Of a stretch of DNA of 64,000 bases, positions 1-7,652 are shown one piece after another (within the stretch, counting starts at the first letter, position 1; every line of letters starts with the position of its first letter). Under the pieces are notes generated by a model. It did not search any database and had not been told where the DNA came from. It saw only the letters and a list, made by a program, of their open reading frames with translations. A program made the translations under genes and the position numbers. This DNA is from Pedobacter westerhofensis (GTDB taxonomy: Bacteria; Bacteroidota; Bacteroidia; Sphingobacteriales; Sphingobacteriaceae), in contig NZ_FXTN01000001.1 in the NCBI RefSeq assembly GCF_900182595.1, positions 434,001 to 498,000 of the forward strand, given 5' to 3'.

Positions 1-1037
1 TGTTTGATACCACCATCGGCGATTACAGGAATTCCTGTGCCTTTTAATGCCTGTGCACATTCATAAACTGCATATAGCTGAGGTACTCCCACACCTGCTA
101 TTATTCTTGTGGTACAGATCGATCCGGGGCCGATACCTACTTTGACGGCATCTGCACCAGCCTCTGCCAATGCGCGTGCTGCATCAGCAGTAGCGATATT
201 ACCGGCGATCACCTGTAATTCAGGGAAACGTGCTTTGATGGCTCTCACCATATCAATTACACCCTTGGAGTGTCCGTGGGCAGTATCAACTGTAACCACA
301 TCCACACCGGCCTGAACAAGTGCCGCTACACGGTCGATATTGTCAGCAGCAACACCAACGGCTGCACCAACTCTCAATCTGCCGCGTTCATCTTTACAAG
401 CCTTAGGATAGTTTTTATATTTCTGGATATCTTTAAAGGTGATCAGACCTGCAAGGTGACCATCTTTACTGATGACAGGAAGTTTTTCGATTTTATAGTC
501 CTGCAGAATTTCTTCAGCCTGGATCAGCGTAGTGCCCTCAGGAGCAGTGATCAGATTTTCGCTGGTCATTACTTCAGATACCGGGCGCTGCATATCTTTC
601 TGGAAACGCAGGTCGCGGTTAGTGATGATCCCTACAAGTTTGTTGTCGTTATCGATAACAGGGATACCACCGATTTTATATTTGGTCATGATCTGGAAAG
701 CATCTGATATCACTGCGTCTGCACGAAGTGTAACAGGGTCCTGGATCATTCCGCTTTCTGAGCGCTTTACTTTGCTGACTTCTTCAGCCTGGCGCTCAAT
801 GCTCATATTTTTGTGCAGTATTCCAATACCGCCAGCCTGGGCAATGGCAATAGCCAGTCCTGCTTCGGTAACGGTATCCATTGCAGCAGATACTATAGGT
901 ACATTGATACGGATTTTTCTCGTCAGGTAACTTCCGGTGTCTACATCACGGGGAAGTACTTCAGAATAGGAAGGAACCAACAATACGTCATCGTATGTAA
1001 GGCCTTCAGCAATAAATTTTTGGGGATCGAGTTGCAT
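1..1037 (-). CDS. guaB: IMP dehydrogenase, C-terminus cut by window edge
   Basis: Converts IMP to XMP with NAD+, the committed step of GMP synthesis, in the cytoplasm. The reverse-strand translation starts [20 protein letters not shown] and stays open to base 1, about 345 codons. The catalytic loop GPGSICTTR is visible with the nucleophile Cys at about residue 308, where the family has it. Two CBS domains lie at about residues 90-205 between the halves of the barrel. The barrel begins with the usual [12 protein letters not shown] and has SAAMDTVTE. The rest of the C-terminal barrel, including the flap, is outside the window. The start is the ATG at 1037, about 25 nt after a TAnnTTTG promoter element. 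Confidence 0.97.
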   Translation of the reverse strand, partial: MQLDPQKFIAEGLTYDDVLLVPSYSEVLPRDVDTGSYLTRKIRINVPIVSAAMDTVTEAGLAIAIAQAGGIGILHKNMSIERQAEEVSKVKRSESGMIQDPVTLRADAVISDAFQIMTKYKIGGIPVIDNDNKLVGIITNRDLRFQKDMQRPVSEVMTSENLITAPEGTTLIQAEEILQDYKIEKLPVISKDGHLAGLITFKDIQKYKNYPKACKDERGRLRVGAAVGVAADNIDRVAALVQAGVDVVTVDTAHGHSKGVIDMVRAIKARFPELQVIAGNIATADAARALAEAGADAVKVGIGPGSICTTRIIAGVGVPQLYAVYECAQALKGTGIPVIADGGIK

Positions 1038-1068
1038 AGCAAATAATTAGGAGTTATTACTTGCCGGG

Positions 1069-1076
1069 CAAAGGTA
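1069..1076 (-). promoter_or_regulatory. Candidate Bacteroidota -7 element for guaB
   Basis: On the minus strand the bases read TACCTTTG, a perfect match to the Bacteroidota -7 consensus TAnnTTTG, 31 nt before the guaB ATG. I see no TTTG -33 box at 17-23 nt spacing, so this rests on one element and position. Confidence 0.5.
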
Positions 1077-1162
1077 AACAAATTATTGCCAATCCGAAAT
1101 AGTTTTCAATAATGAAGGGAATATGAGGCGCAACTGACAATAAAAACCAGCTGCAGCATGCA

Positions 1163-1202
1163 GAAAAAAAAGCAGTACCGGCTAATTACTTAGCCGGTAC
1201 TG
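1163..1202 (-). terminator. Intrinsic terminator of the M16 peptidase operon
   Basis: A 13-bp perfect stem (1173-1185 with 1190-1202, loop of 4) is followed on the minus strand by a run of eight to nine T. It begins just past the stop of the second peptidase gene and ends well before guaB's promoter. Confidence 0.9.
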
Positions 1203-1204
1203 TA

Positions 1205-2479
1205 TTACTTTTTACCAACGATAACGCTCGTAAATTCTTCAGTATTTAAATATTTATTGGCCAGTACTTTCATTTCTTCAGCAGTGATCGTTTTAACGGT
1301 TTTGATATAATTATCATAATAGTCATAATTCAAACCCGAGAAATAAATATTTTTAAACTTATCCGCGTGGGAGAAAGCATTTTCAAGGCTGCCCAGCATA
1401 GAACCCAGCATATAGTTTCGTACCAGGTCAAGCTCCTCATCAGCAACCAGTTCAGATTTCAGCAGGCCAATCTCTTTCTCAATTTCGACCAGGGCATTGG
1501 CACAAACATCCGCGCCCACCTCTGTAGCAATAAAGAAGTATCCGGAGTCTTTCATCGAAACGATCGCAGAGCCGATGCCATAGGTATAACCTTTGTCTTC
1601 ACGGATATTTGACATCAACCTGGAGCCAAAATATCCCCCAAGCAGGCAATTCATCACCTGGAAACCCGGAAAGTCTGTATGTGTCCTGTTCAAACTCCTC
1701 ATTCCCATTCTGATGGCAGATTGTACCGCATCAGGGCGTTCAATAAAGATTTCGCCAGTTAAGGATTGATCAAAAGAGAAGTGATTGATTACAGAAGCAT
1801 CTACATTGTTCCATTCCTTACCAAAAATAGCATTCAGGGTATCAAATTCCGATTCTTCAAATTTCCCGGCCACAAAGATGGTACAGTTTTCAGGTTTATA
1901 AGCCGCGCTGAAATAGCTCGTAAGTTCATCCCGCTGTATCGCCTGATAATCTTCTACTTCAATGTTGGAACCATAGGCAGAATTACCAAAAATGGCATTG
2001 GCAAAGTTCTTTCGGGCAATAAAGTCGTTCTTCTGCAGGCTTACTTTTAAAGATTGCTGCTGGTTCTGTTTAAAGATATCCAGCTCCTGCTGAGGAAAGA
2101 TGCTTTCATTGAGCACAGACCATAAAATTGGCAAGACAGAGCCAAGATGTTTATTGAGTGTATATACTTTAATGCTCGACTGGTCTGCACCGTAATCTGT
2201 TTGCAGAAAAGCACCATAATAATCTACTTTATCAGCAATTTCACGGGCAGTAAGGGTTTTCGTACCGTTATTAATCAAATGGCTCACTGCAATTGCCTGT
2301 AAAGGATTGGATTCTTTCCAGTTTACGTTTTCAAAAACAAGTTCTATACGAACAAGTTCCTGTTTTCCCGCATTCACAGTAAAAACTTTAATCCCGTTAT
2401 CGAGCTCCTGTTTTTTCGGAGAAATAAAATTGATCTCATCTACCTGTTTGGACTCAGGTATTAGCGTACGGTCAAGCAT
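1205..2479 (-). CDS. M16 family peptidase subunit, non-catalytic
   Basis: Pitrilysin-fold (M16) protein of 424 residues that lacks the zinc motif HxxEH in the N-terminal half. It keeps the C-terminal substrate-cleft signature (GGYFGSRLM and IREDKGYTYG at about 280-300), as in non-catalytic partners of M16B proteases such as the mitochondrial processing peptidase alpha type. No signal peptide is obvious. Its start overlaps the stop of the catalytic subunit upstream by 8 nt, so the two are almost certainly co-translated and work as a heterodimer in peptide degradation. The substrate cannot be told from sequence. Confidence 0.9.
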   Translation of the reverse strand: MLDRTLIPESKQVDEINFISPKKQELDNGIKVFTVNAGKQELVRIELVFENVNWKESNPLQAIAVSHLINNGTKTLTAREIADKVDYYGAFLQTDYGADQSSIKVYTLNKHLGSVLPILWSVLNESIFPQQELDIFKQNQQQSLKVSLQKNDFIARKNFANAIFGNSAYGSNIEVEDYQAIQRDELTSYFSAAYKPENCTIFVAGKFEESEFDTLNAIFGKEWNNVDASVINHFSFDQSLTGEIFIERPDAVQSAIRMGMRSLNRTHTDFPGFQVMNCLLGGYFGSRLMSNIREDKGYTYGIGSAIVSMKDSGYFFIATEVGADVCANALVEIEKEIGLLKSELVADEELDLVRNYMLGSMLGSLENAFSHADKFKNIYFSGLNYDYYDNYIKTVKTITAEEMKVLANKYLNTEEFTSVIVGKK

Positions 2480-3716
2480 TTTCAGAAGTTAAATAATATA
2501 ATGTAGAACATTGCTCTCTCACGAAAGTCTTTTTTGCGGCATCGTGTATTTTTGGGGCATCCACTGCCAGGTACTTATCGATTTCGGTATTTAAACCTTG
2601 TGCATCGCCCAGTAACTCGTAATAAGCAAGGTTCATGGCTTTGTCAAGCAAGCTCATTTCTGCAAATACCATGATAGACTCCGATTTATTCTTCACTTTG
2701 GTGAGTTCAGTTTCGGTTACCTCTTCGGTAGAGATCTTAGTGAGCTCTGCCCATACTGCAGCTTCTGCATCTTCCATTGCCACCCCTTCACTCAGTTTCC
2801 CTTCCACAATAAACAATCCTTCGTCCATACTGCTGGTAATATAAGCATGGATGTCACTGAATAACTGCTGCTCTTTCAAAAGACTATTATATAGCCTTGA
2901 TGACTGTCCCTGCGAAAGTATATCCGCCATCAGATCATAGGCCTGATATGTTGAATCCCTGCGTGCAGGCATTTTAAAGGCCATGTAAAAAGCATTTAGC
3001 GGTACGTTGGCAACAACTGTTTCCTTTCGTTCAGTTGTTTGTACAGGTTCCTTAGGCAGGTTCCTTAAGTATTTATTACCGGCGGGAATCGGGGCAAACC
3101 ATTTTTCAGCCAGTATTTTCACATCCTCGGTTTTCACATTGCCCCCTACCACAAGGATGGCATTCTGAGGGTTATAATGTTTATAAAAAAAGGCCTTTAC
3201 ATCTTCCATTGAAGCGTTTTCAATCTGTGCCAGGTCCTGCCCTATCGTGGCCCATTTGTACGGATGTTTCTGATAGGCAAGCGGCCTCAGTTTAAGCCAC
3301 ACATCGCCATAGGGCTGATTGAGGTAGCGCTGTTTGAACTCTTCACAAACTACATTGCGCTGGGTTTCCAGGCTTTTTTCAGAAAATGCGAGGCTTAACA
3401 TCCTGTCACTTTCCAGCCAGAAAGCAGTTTCAATATTTGTAGCAGGCAAGGTGATGTAATAATTGGTGATGTCATTGCTGGTGAATGCATTGTTCTCGCC
3501 GCCTACCCTTTGCAGGGGCTCATCATAACTTGGTATATTTACCGAGCCGCCAAACATTAGATGTTCAAAAAGATGTGCAAATCCGGTTTTATCCTCTTCT
3601 TCATCCCTTGCCCCAACATCATATAATATATTTAATACAGCCATAGGCGTTGTATCATCTTCGTGTACCAGTACACGAAGGCCGTTAGCTAGTGTAAAAC
3701 GATTAAAATCTACCAT
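2472..3716 (-). CDS. M16 family zinc metallopeptidase, catalytic subunit
   Basis: Zinc endopeptidase of the M16B family. The inverted zinc motif HLFEH is at residues 48-52 when counted from the ATG at 3716, with further acidic residues in the ETQRNVVCEEF stretch that would supply the third ligand. I chose 3716 (MVDFNRFTLANGLRVLV) because conserved M16 sequence begins there. The 30 codons further upstream look untranslated. No clear secretion signal is seen, so it may act in the cytoplasm. It is the first gene of a two-gene operon with the non-catalytic partner and shares its terminator. Confidence 0.93.
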   Translation of the reverse strand: MVDFNRFTLANGLRVLVHEDDTTPMAVLNILYDVGARDEEEDKTGFAHLFEHLMFGGSVNIPSYDEPLQRVGGENNAFTSNDITNYYITLPATNIETAFWLESDRMLSLAFSEKSLETQRNVVCEEFKQRYLNQPYGDVWLKLRPLAYQKHPYKWATIGQDLAQIENASMEDVKAFFYKHYNPQNAILVVGGNVKTEDVKILAEKWFAPIPAGNKYLRNLPKEPVQTTERKETVVANVPLNAFYMAFKMPARRDSTYQAYDLMADILSQGQSSRLYNSLLKEQQLFSDIHAYITSSMDEGLFIVEGKLSEGVAMEDAEAAVWAELTKISTEEVTETELTKVKNKSESIMVFAEMSLLDKAMNLAYYELLGDAQGLNTEIDKYLAVDAPKIHDAAKKTFVREQCSTLYYLTSENA

Positions 3717-3931
3717 AAAAAATTTATAATTCCGCCAAATATAAGCATTATGATTTAGGCTAAATGTGCTAATTATTCCACATCTGCAGAACTCCCTTTG
3801 ACACAAAAAACGGCAGGTTTAGAAGAAACAATTGCCAAGTGTAACAAAATTTAAATATCCTGATTTGGCCTTCGGTGCTGGTAAAGCAGTAATGTGATAA
3901 TCTCGTGAAATAAAAACAGAAGAACTTAGCT

Positions 3932-3939
3932 TATATTTG
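3932..3939 (+). promoter_or_regulatory. Candidate -7 element for mqnC
   Basis: TATATTTG matches TAnnTTTG exactly. It sits only 5 nt before the first ATG (3944), so transcription would begin near or inside that codon. This favours the second ATG at 3959 as the true start. Confidence 0.45.
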
Positions 3940-3943
3940 TACT

Positions 3944-5083
3944 ATGATTACTGCTGAAATGAACACTGCTGATTTACTACAACGGGCGCTGCAATTTGAC
4001 TTTTTAACAAAAGATGAGGGTGTATTCCTGTATGAGAATGCCTCTACCGCTGAATTGTCTTATGTAGCCAATGAGCTCAGAAAAAAGCAGGTCCCCAGTG
4101 GTAAGGTAACCTGGCAGATTGACAGGAATGTAAACACCACCAATGTTTGCATCGCCAATTGTAAGTTCTGCAATTTCTTTAGAAGGCCCGGACACGAGGA
4201 CAGTTATATCACAGATATTGAAACATATAAGGTGAAAATTGAAGAAACCTTCCGCCTGGGCGGCGATCAGCTGCTGCTGCAGGGCGGTCACCACCCGGAC
4301 CTCGGACTGAATTTTTACGCAGACCTGTTCAGAAAACTGAAGGAACTTTATCCGGATCTAAAATTGCATGCATTGGGCCCGCCGGAGATTGCCCACGTAG
4401 CAAAACTTGAAAAGCTGTCGCACACCGAAGTGTTAAGCGCACTTAAAGCTGCCGGTATGGATTCTTTACCGGGTGCCGGTGCAGAAATCCTGAACGACAG
4501 GGTGCGGCGCCTGATCTCCAAAGGAAAATGCGGCGGGCAGGAATGGCTGGATGTGATGCGTGCTGCGCACCAGCTGGATATTACCACTTCTGCCACGATG
4601 ATGTTTGGCCATGTGGAAACCATCGAAGAACGCTTTGAGCACCTGGTTTGGATCAGGGAAGTACAGAGTGAAAAACCGGAGCATGCCAAAGGATTTTTAG
4701 CCTTTATACCATGGCCTTTCCAAGATGATGGTACCTTATTAAAACGTCTGAGGGGTATTACCAACGATGTTTCTGGTGATGAATATATCAGGATGCTGGC
4801 TTTGAGCAGGATTATGCTGCCAAACGTAAAAAATATACAGGCCTCATGGCTTACAGTAGGTAAAAATGTAGCTCAGCTGTGCTTACATGCAGGTGCCAAT
4901 GATTTTGGCTCGATCATGATCGAGGAAAATGTTGTTTCTGCTGCCGGTGCACCTCACCGTTTTACCGCAAAAGGAATTCAGGATGCCATCAGGGAAGCAG
5001 GATTTGAGCCTCAGCTTAGAGGACAGCAATATAACTACCGCGACCTGCCGGAGCAGCTTGAAGAACAGGTGATCAATTATTAA
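3944..5083 (+). CDS. mqnC: Cyclic dehypoxanthinyl futalosine synthase, radical SAM
   Basis: Radical SAM enzyme of the futalosine route to menaquinone; it cyclises dehypoxanthinyl futalosine. The CxxxCxxC motif that binds the 4Fe-4S cluster is at residues 69-76 (C69, C73, C76), preceded by the family phrase IDRNVNTTNVC. GGDQLLLQGGHHPDLGL follows, and the length of 379 matches the family. The promoter element lies so close to the first ATG that translation may begin at 3959 (MNTADLLQ), giving 374 residues. MqnE, the paralogue, is the main alternative name; the LQGG-HPDL and IDRNVN phrases favour MqnC. No other mqn gene is nearby. Confidence 0.9.
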   Translation: MITAEMNTADLLQRALQFDFLTKDEGVFLYENASTAELSYVANELRKKQVPSGKVTWQIDRNVNTTNVCIANCKFCNFFRRPGHEDSYITDIETYKVKIEETFRLGGDQLLLQGGHHPDLGLNFYADLFRKLKELYPDLKLHALGPPEIAHVAKLEKLSHTEVLSALKAAGMDSLPGAGAEILNDRVRRLISKGKCGGQEWLDVMRAAHQLDITTSATMMFGHVETIEERFEHLVWIREVQSEKPEHAKGFLAFIPWPFQDDGTLLKRLRGITNDVSGDEYIRMLALSRIMLPNVKNIQASWLTVGKNVAQLCLHAGANDFGSIMIEENVVSAAGAPHRFTAKGIQDAIREAGFEPQLRGQQYNYRDLPEQLEEQVINY

Positions 5084-5101
5084 TCATCTGTTACAGGAAA
5101 T

Positions 5102-5130
5102 AAAAAAAGAGGGCAATTGCCCTCTTCTTC
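5102..5130 (-). terminator. Terminator between mqnC and the ferritin-like pair
   Basis: The stem AAGAGGGC / GCCCTCTT (5107-5114 with 5119-5126, loop AATT) has a seven-base A run on its left, giving a U tract on the minus strand. It ends the ferritin-like operon and may also stop mqnC transcription in the other direction. Confidence 0.8.
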
Positions 5131-5153
5131 ATTTTAAACCTAAACAAACTATT

Positions 5154-5984
5154 TTATTTTATAAATAACGAGGCAATAGCAAGTACATCTGCTTTTACCA
5201 GGAACTCATCAAATGATTCAGTAGCTGCGGCAGTAGAAACGCCTAAGCTTGGAATGTTAATACCAGCCTGAGTAACATTGTCCTCACCTTTATATACAGC
5301 GTCAACCTGTGGAACACCACTGTCGTTGGCACCGGTAATCCATGGTTTTAATGCAGTTACTCCTCCGCCAGCAGGAGCTTTACGCATCTGACGGATATGT
5401 GACGCGTGACGTGCTTCAACTGAGTGGATCTGTAATGCTGTCTGCAATACACTAGGACTGCCCATTAAAGCGGGTGCCTGACCTTTATACGCTCTCACAC
5501 CTGTATCTTCAAATGCCTGTGCAACAGCAAGGAATGTTGGATAGCTGGTGAATACCGTAGGGAAAGTACTTTTAGCAGTATAGTCAAATTGTGTGGCAAC
5601 AAAAGATACCGGAGTACCGCCCGAAGCAGTAATTGCACCTTTTAATAAGTTAACGTGAGCCAACTCATGATCACGGATCGTATTAATTGCAGAAACTGCA
5701 GGAGTTCCCACAGGAATCAATCCTGCCGTAGCAGCACCCTGCTGATAGAAATAATACTCCAGATATTCTAAGGTAAGTGCAAAGTTCAGCACGTCGATTA
5801 CAGTAGAAGTAGTCTGGCCATATGCTTTTTTGAACATAGAACCAAGGGCAAGAGGAACAGCGGCAACAGCCATTTTAGAACCAAAGTTATAAAACGATTT
5901 CATTGCAGCCCTGCGTGGATTTAAGCGCTCATAGATTTCGCCATCCACTTTTTCAATTTCGTCTAATATATTAATGATATTCAT
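5154..5984 (-). CDS. Ferritin-like domain protein, probably Tat exported
   Basis: 276 residues of the Ferritin_2 type (four-helix bundle). Helix signatures with possible metal ligands are visible: LEYLEYYFY, IRDHELAHV, AFEDTGVRAY and HSVEARHASHIR. The N-terminus carries a twin-arginine pattern (PRRAAMKSF) followed by a hydrophobic stretch and an A-Y-G-Q cleavage-like site at about residue 56, so export by Tat is likely. It is second in an operon, 10 nt after a paralogous ferritin-like lipoprotein. Relatives are annotated as desiccation-related or of unknown function; metal binding is inferred from fold residues only. Confidence 0.8.
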   Translation of the reverse strand: MNIINILDEIEKVDGEIYERLNPRRAAMKSFYNFGSKMAVAAVPLALGSMFKKAYGQTTSTVIDVLNFALTLEYLEYYFYQQGAATAGLIPVGTPAVSAINTIRDHELAHVNLLKGAITASGGTPVSFVATQFDYTAKSTFPTVFTSYPTFLAVAQAFEDTGVRAYKGQAPALMGSPSVLQTALQIHSVEARHASHIRQMRKAPAGGGVTALKPWITGANDSGVPQVDAVYKGEDNVTQAGINIPSLGVSTAAATESFDEFLVKADVLAIASLFIK

Positions 5985-5994
5985 GATGTCTTAA

Positions 5995-6708
5995 TTAAGA
6001 TGGTAAGTTAGATGCGTTAATTTTTGTTTTGATAAATCCCGATGCAATAGTCAGTACTTCTGAAGGTGTCCTTGCTTTATCTAACCCGTTTGCGTCAACT
6101 ACTTCTGAGTTGGCAAAAGTTCCATTTTCAATTAAATCGCGGATCAATGCAGCGTGTCTTGCTTCAACTGAAACGATTTTGCCGGCAAGCACTAAATAAT
6201 CTACACTTTTAATCAGTTTACCTGCACCGTTATAAGCAGATACGCCAAGATCTTCAAATGCTTTGGCTGTAGCCAGTACACTTGCCCTTTGTGTAAAATT
6301 AATAGAACTAAAATCTACCTCCAGACCTATGATAGCGTTAGTAGCCAGGGCTTTTTTAAAGAATTCCCTGTGAGCAAGTTCGTGGTCCCTGATATCGGTT
6401 AACAATGAAAGTTCAGCAGCAGTGATACCTGAGTATGGAGTTTTTACTACGGCATCATAAAATGCAGCTTCCAGTTGCTCCAGGGCATATGCATAATTAA
6501 GAATACCCACATCACCAGATCCAAGGTTTACACCATCAGTTCTGAGGCCTTCACTGCCGTCATCTTTTTTACAGCCCGCAGCAATCAGCGCAATACCTGC
6601 AGCACCTGCTCCTGCATATTGAAGGAAAGACCGGCGTTGCAGCTGAGCAGTCAGTATGCCACTTTCTTTATGCAGCAATTCCTGATCTTCTTGTTGAAAA
6701 TTTTTCAT
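5995..6708 (-). CDS. Ferritin-like lipoprotein with Tat signal
   Basis: 237 residues, Ferritin_2 type. The N-terminus has a Tat signature QRRSFLQ at about 24-30, a hydrophobic core and a lipobox-like AAGC ending at about residue 46, so the mature protein is probably a lipid-anchored envelope protein. Bundle motifs LEQLEAAFY, IRDHELAHREFF, AFEDLGVSAY and VSVEARHAALIR match those of the downstream paralogue and could hold a di-metal site. It is first in the two-gene operon, divergent from the LytTR regulator gene across a 164-nt gap. The function may be oxidative or metal stress protection, which is inference. Confidence 0.82.
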   Translation of the reverse strand: MKNFQQEDQELLHKESGILTAQLQRRSFLQYAGAGAAGIALIAAGCKKDDGSEGLRTDGVNLGSGDVGILNYAYALEQLEAAFYDAVVKTPYSGITAAELSLLTDIRDHELAHREFFKKALATNAIIGLEVDFSSINFTQRASVLATAKAFEDLGVSAYNGAGKLIKSVDYLVLAGKIVSVEARHAALIRDLIENGTFANSEVVDANGLDKARTPSEVLTIASGFIKTKINASNLPS

Positions 6709-6872
6709 AAGTAGATTTTTTTTAGTTTTTTAATGGTTCGTTTATGTAAAGAATAATTCGTGTCTTTAGCATGACATACGCGGGAAAAATTCATCCGGTT
6801 TTCAGATAATGAAGAAAAATTCTTATGTGGCCCATTTTTTTGATAAATTCACCTTGATTAAAATATCTGCCT

Positions 6873-7652
6873 GTGCTTAATGTGATTATAGTTGATGACG
6901 AAGAATTCGCGCGTTCTTCACTTTACTTTCTTTTACAGGAAAACTGTGAAAATGTACATATCTGCGGGATTGCAAAGTCTGTGGATGAAGCCACAGAACT
7001 GCTCTCTAATTTTGATGTGGACCTGATCTTTTTGGACATTGCCATGCCTGGTAAAAATGGGTTTGAACTCATTCCGGAGGCGAAAAATAACCACGCGCAG
7101 GTAGTATTTACCACGGCATTTGACCAGTACGCATTAAAGGCAATTAAAGCAAATGCGCTGGATTACCTGCTGAAACCGATCGACATTGACGAGCTTAAAG
7201 AAACGGTAGATAAAGCTTCTAAAGTGGTCCGCAACAGCGAGCAGGAGACGGACAAAAAAGAGCGCCTCAAAAATTTATCTTCAACATTAAATGATGGGGC
7301 AGAAATTCGTAAGCTCAGCCTGCCCAACGGACAGGGTTACACGCTGATCGGCCTGAATGAGATCATCAGAATTGAGGCCGACAGTAACTATTCTGTCTTT
7401 CACCTGGACAGCAGGGACAAGATTACCGTATCCAGGGTACTGAAGGATTATGAAGAAATCCTGCCCGAAGACCAGTTTGTGAGGATCCATAAATCAAGCA
7501 TCGTCAACCTCAACTATCTCAAAGAATACAATTCCAGGAACGGTTTGGAAGTACTGTTAAAAAATGGAGAGAAAATCGCGGTATCACGTCGCAGAGCTAG
7601 TATTTTTGTAGAAAAAGTTAAATCTTATACCCGCTTTTCAAGTGATAAATAA
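6873..7652 (+). CDS. LytTR-family response regulator
   Basis: 259 residues: a receiver domain (1-120) with acidic pair D8/D9, phospho-acceptor D55 in FLDIAMPG and Lys in LKPI, then a LytTR DNA-binding domain (about 150-255) with IHKSSIVNLNYL. It starts with GTG at 6873; an in-frame stop at 6855 leaves no upstream alternative. Its end overlaps the start of the propeller sensor kinase by 11 nt, so the two form one translational unit and a cognate pair. The regulator-first order is notable. Targets are unknown; the neighbouring ferritin-like operon is divergent and a possible one. Confidence 0.93.
   Translation: MLNVIIVDDEEFARSSLYFLLQENCENVHICGIAKSVDEATELLSNFDVDLIFLDIAMPGKNGFELIPEAKNNHAQVVFTTAFDQYALKAIKANALDYLLKPIDIDELKETVDKASKVVRNSEQETDKKERLKNLSSTLNDGAEIRKLSLPNGQGYTLIGLNEIIRIEADSNYSVFHLDSRDKITVSRVLKDYEEILPEDQFVRIHKSSIVNLNYLKEYNSRNGLEVLLKNGEKIAVSRRRASIFVEKVKSYTRFSSDK

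Noticed and set aside
1205..2479. Degenerate M16 peptidase pseudogene (no HxxEH)
   Set aside because: The frame is intact and the substrate-cleft motif is conserved; non-catalytic partners next to catalytic subunits are normal for this family.
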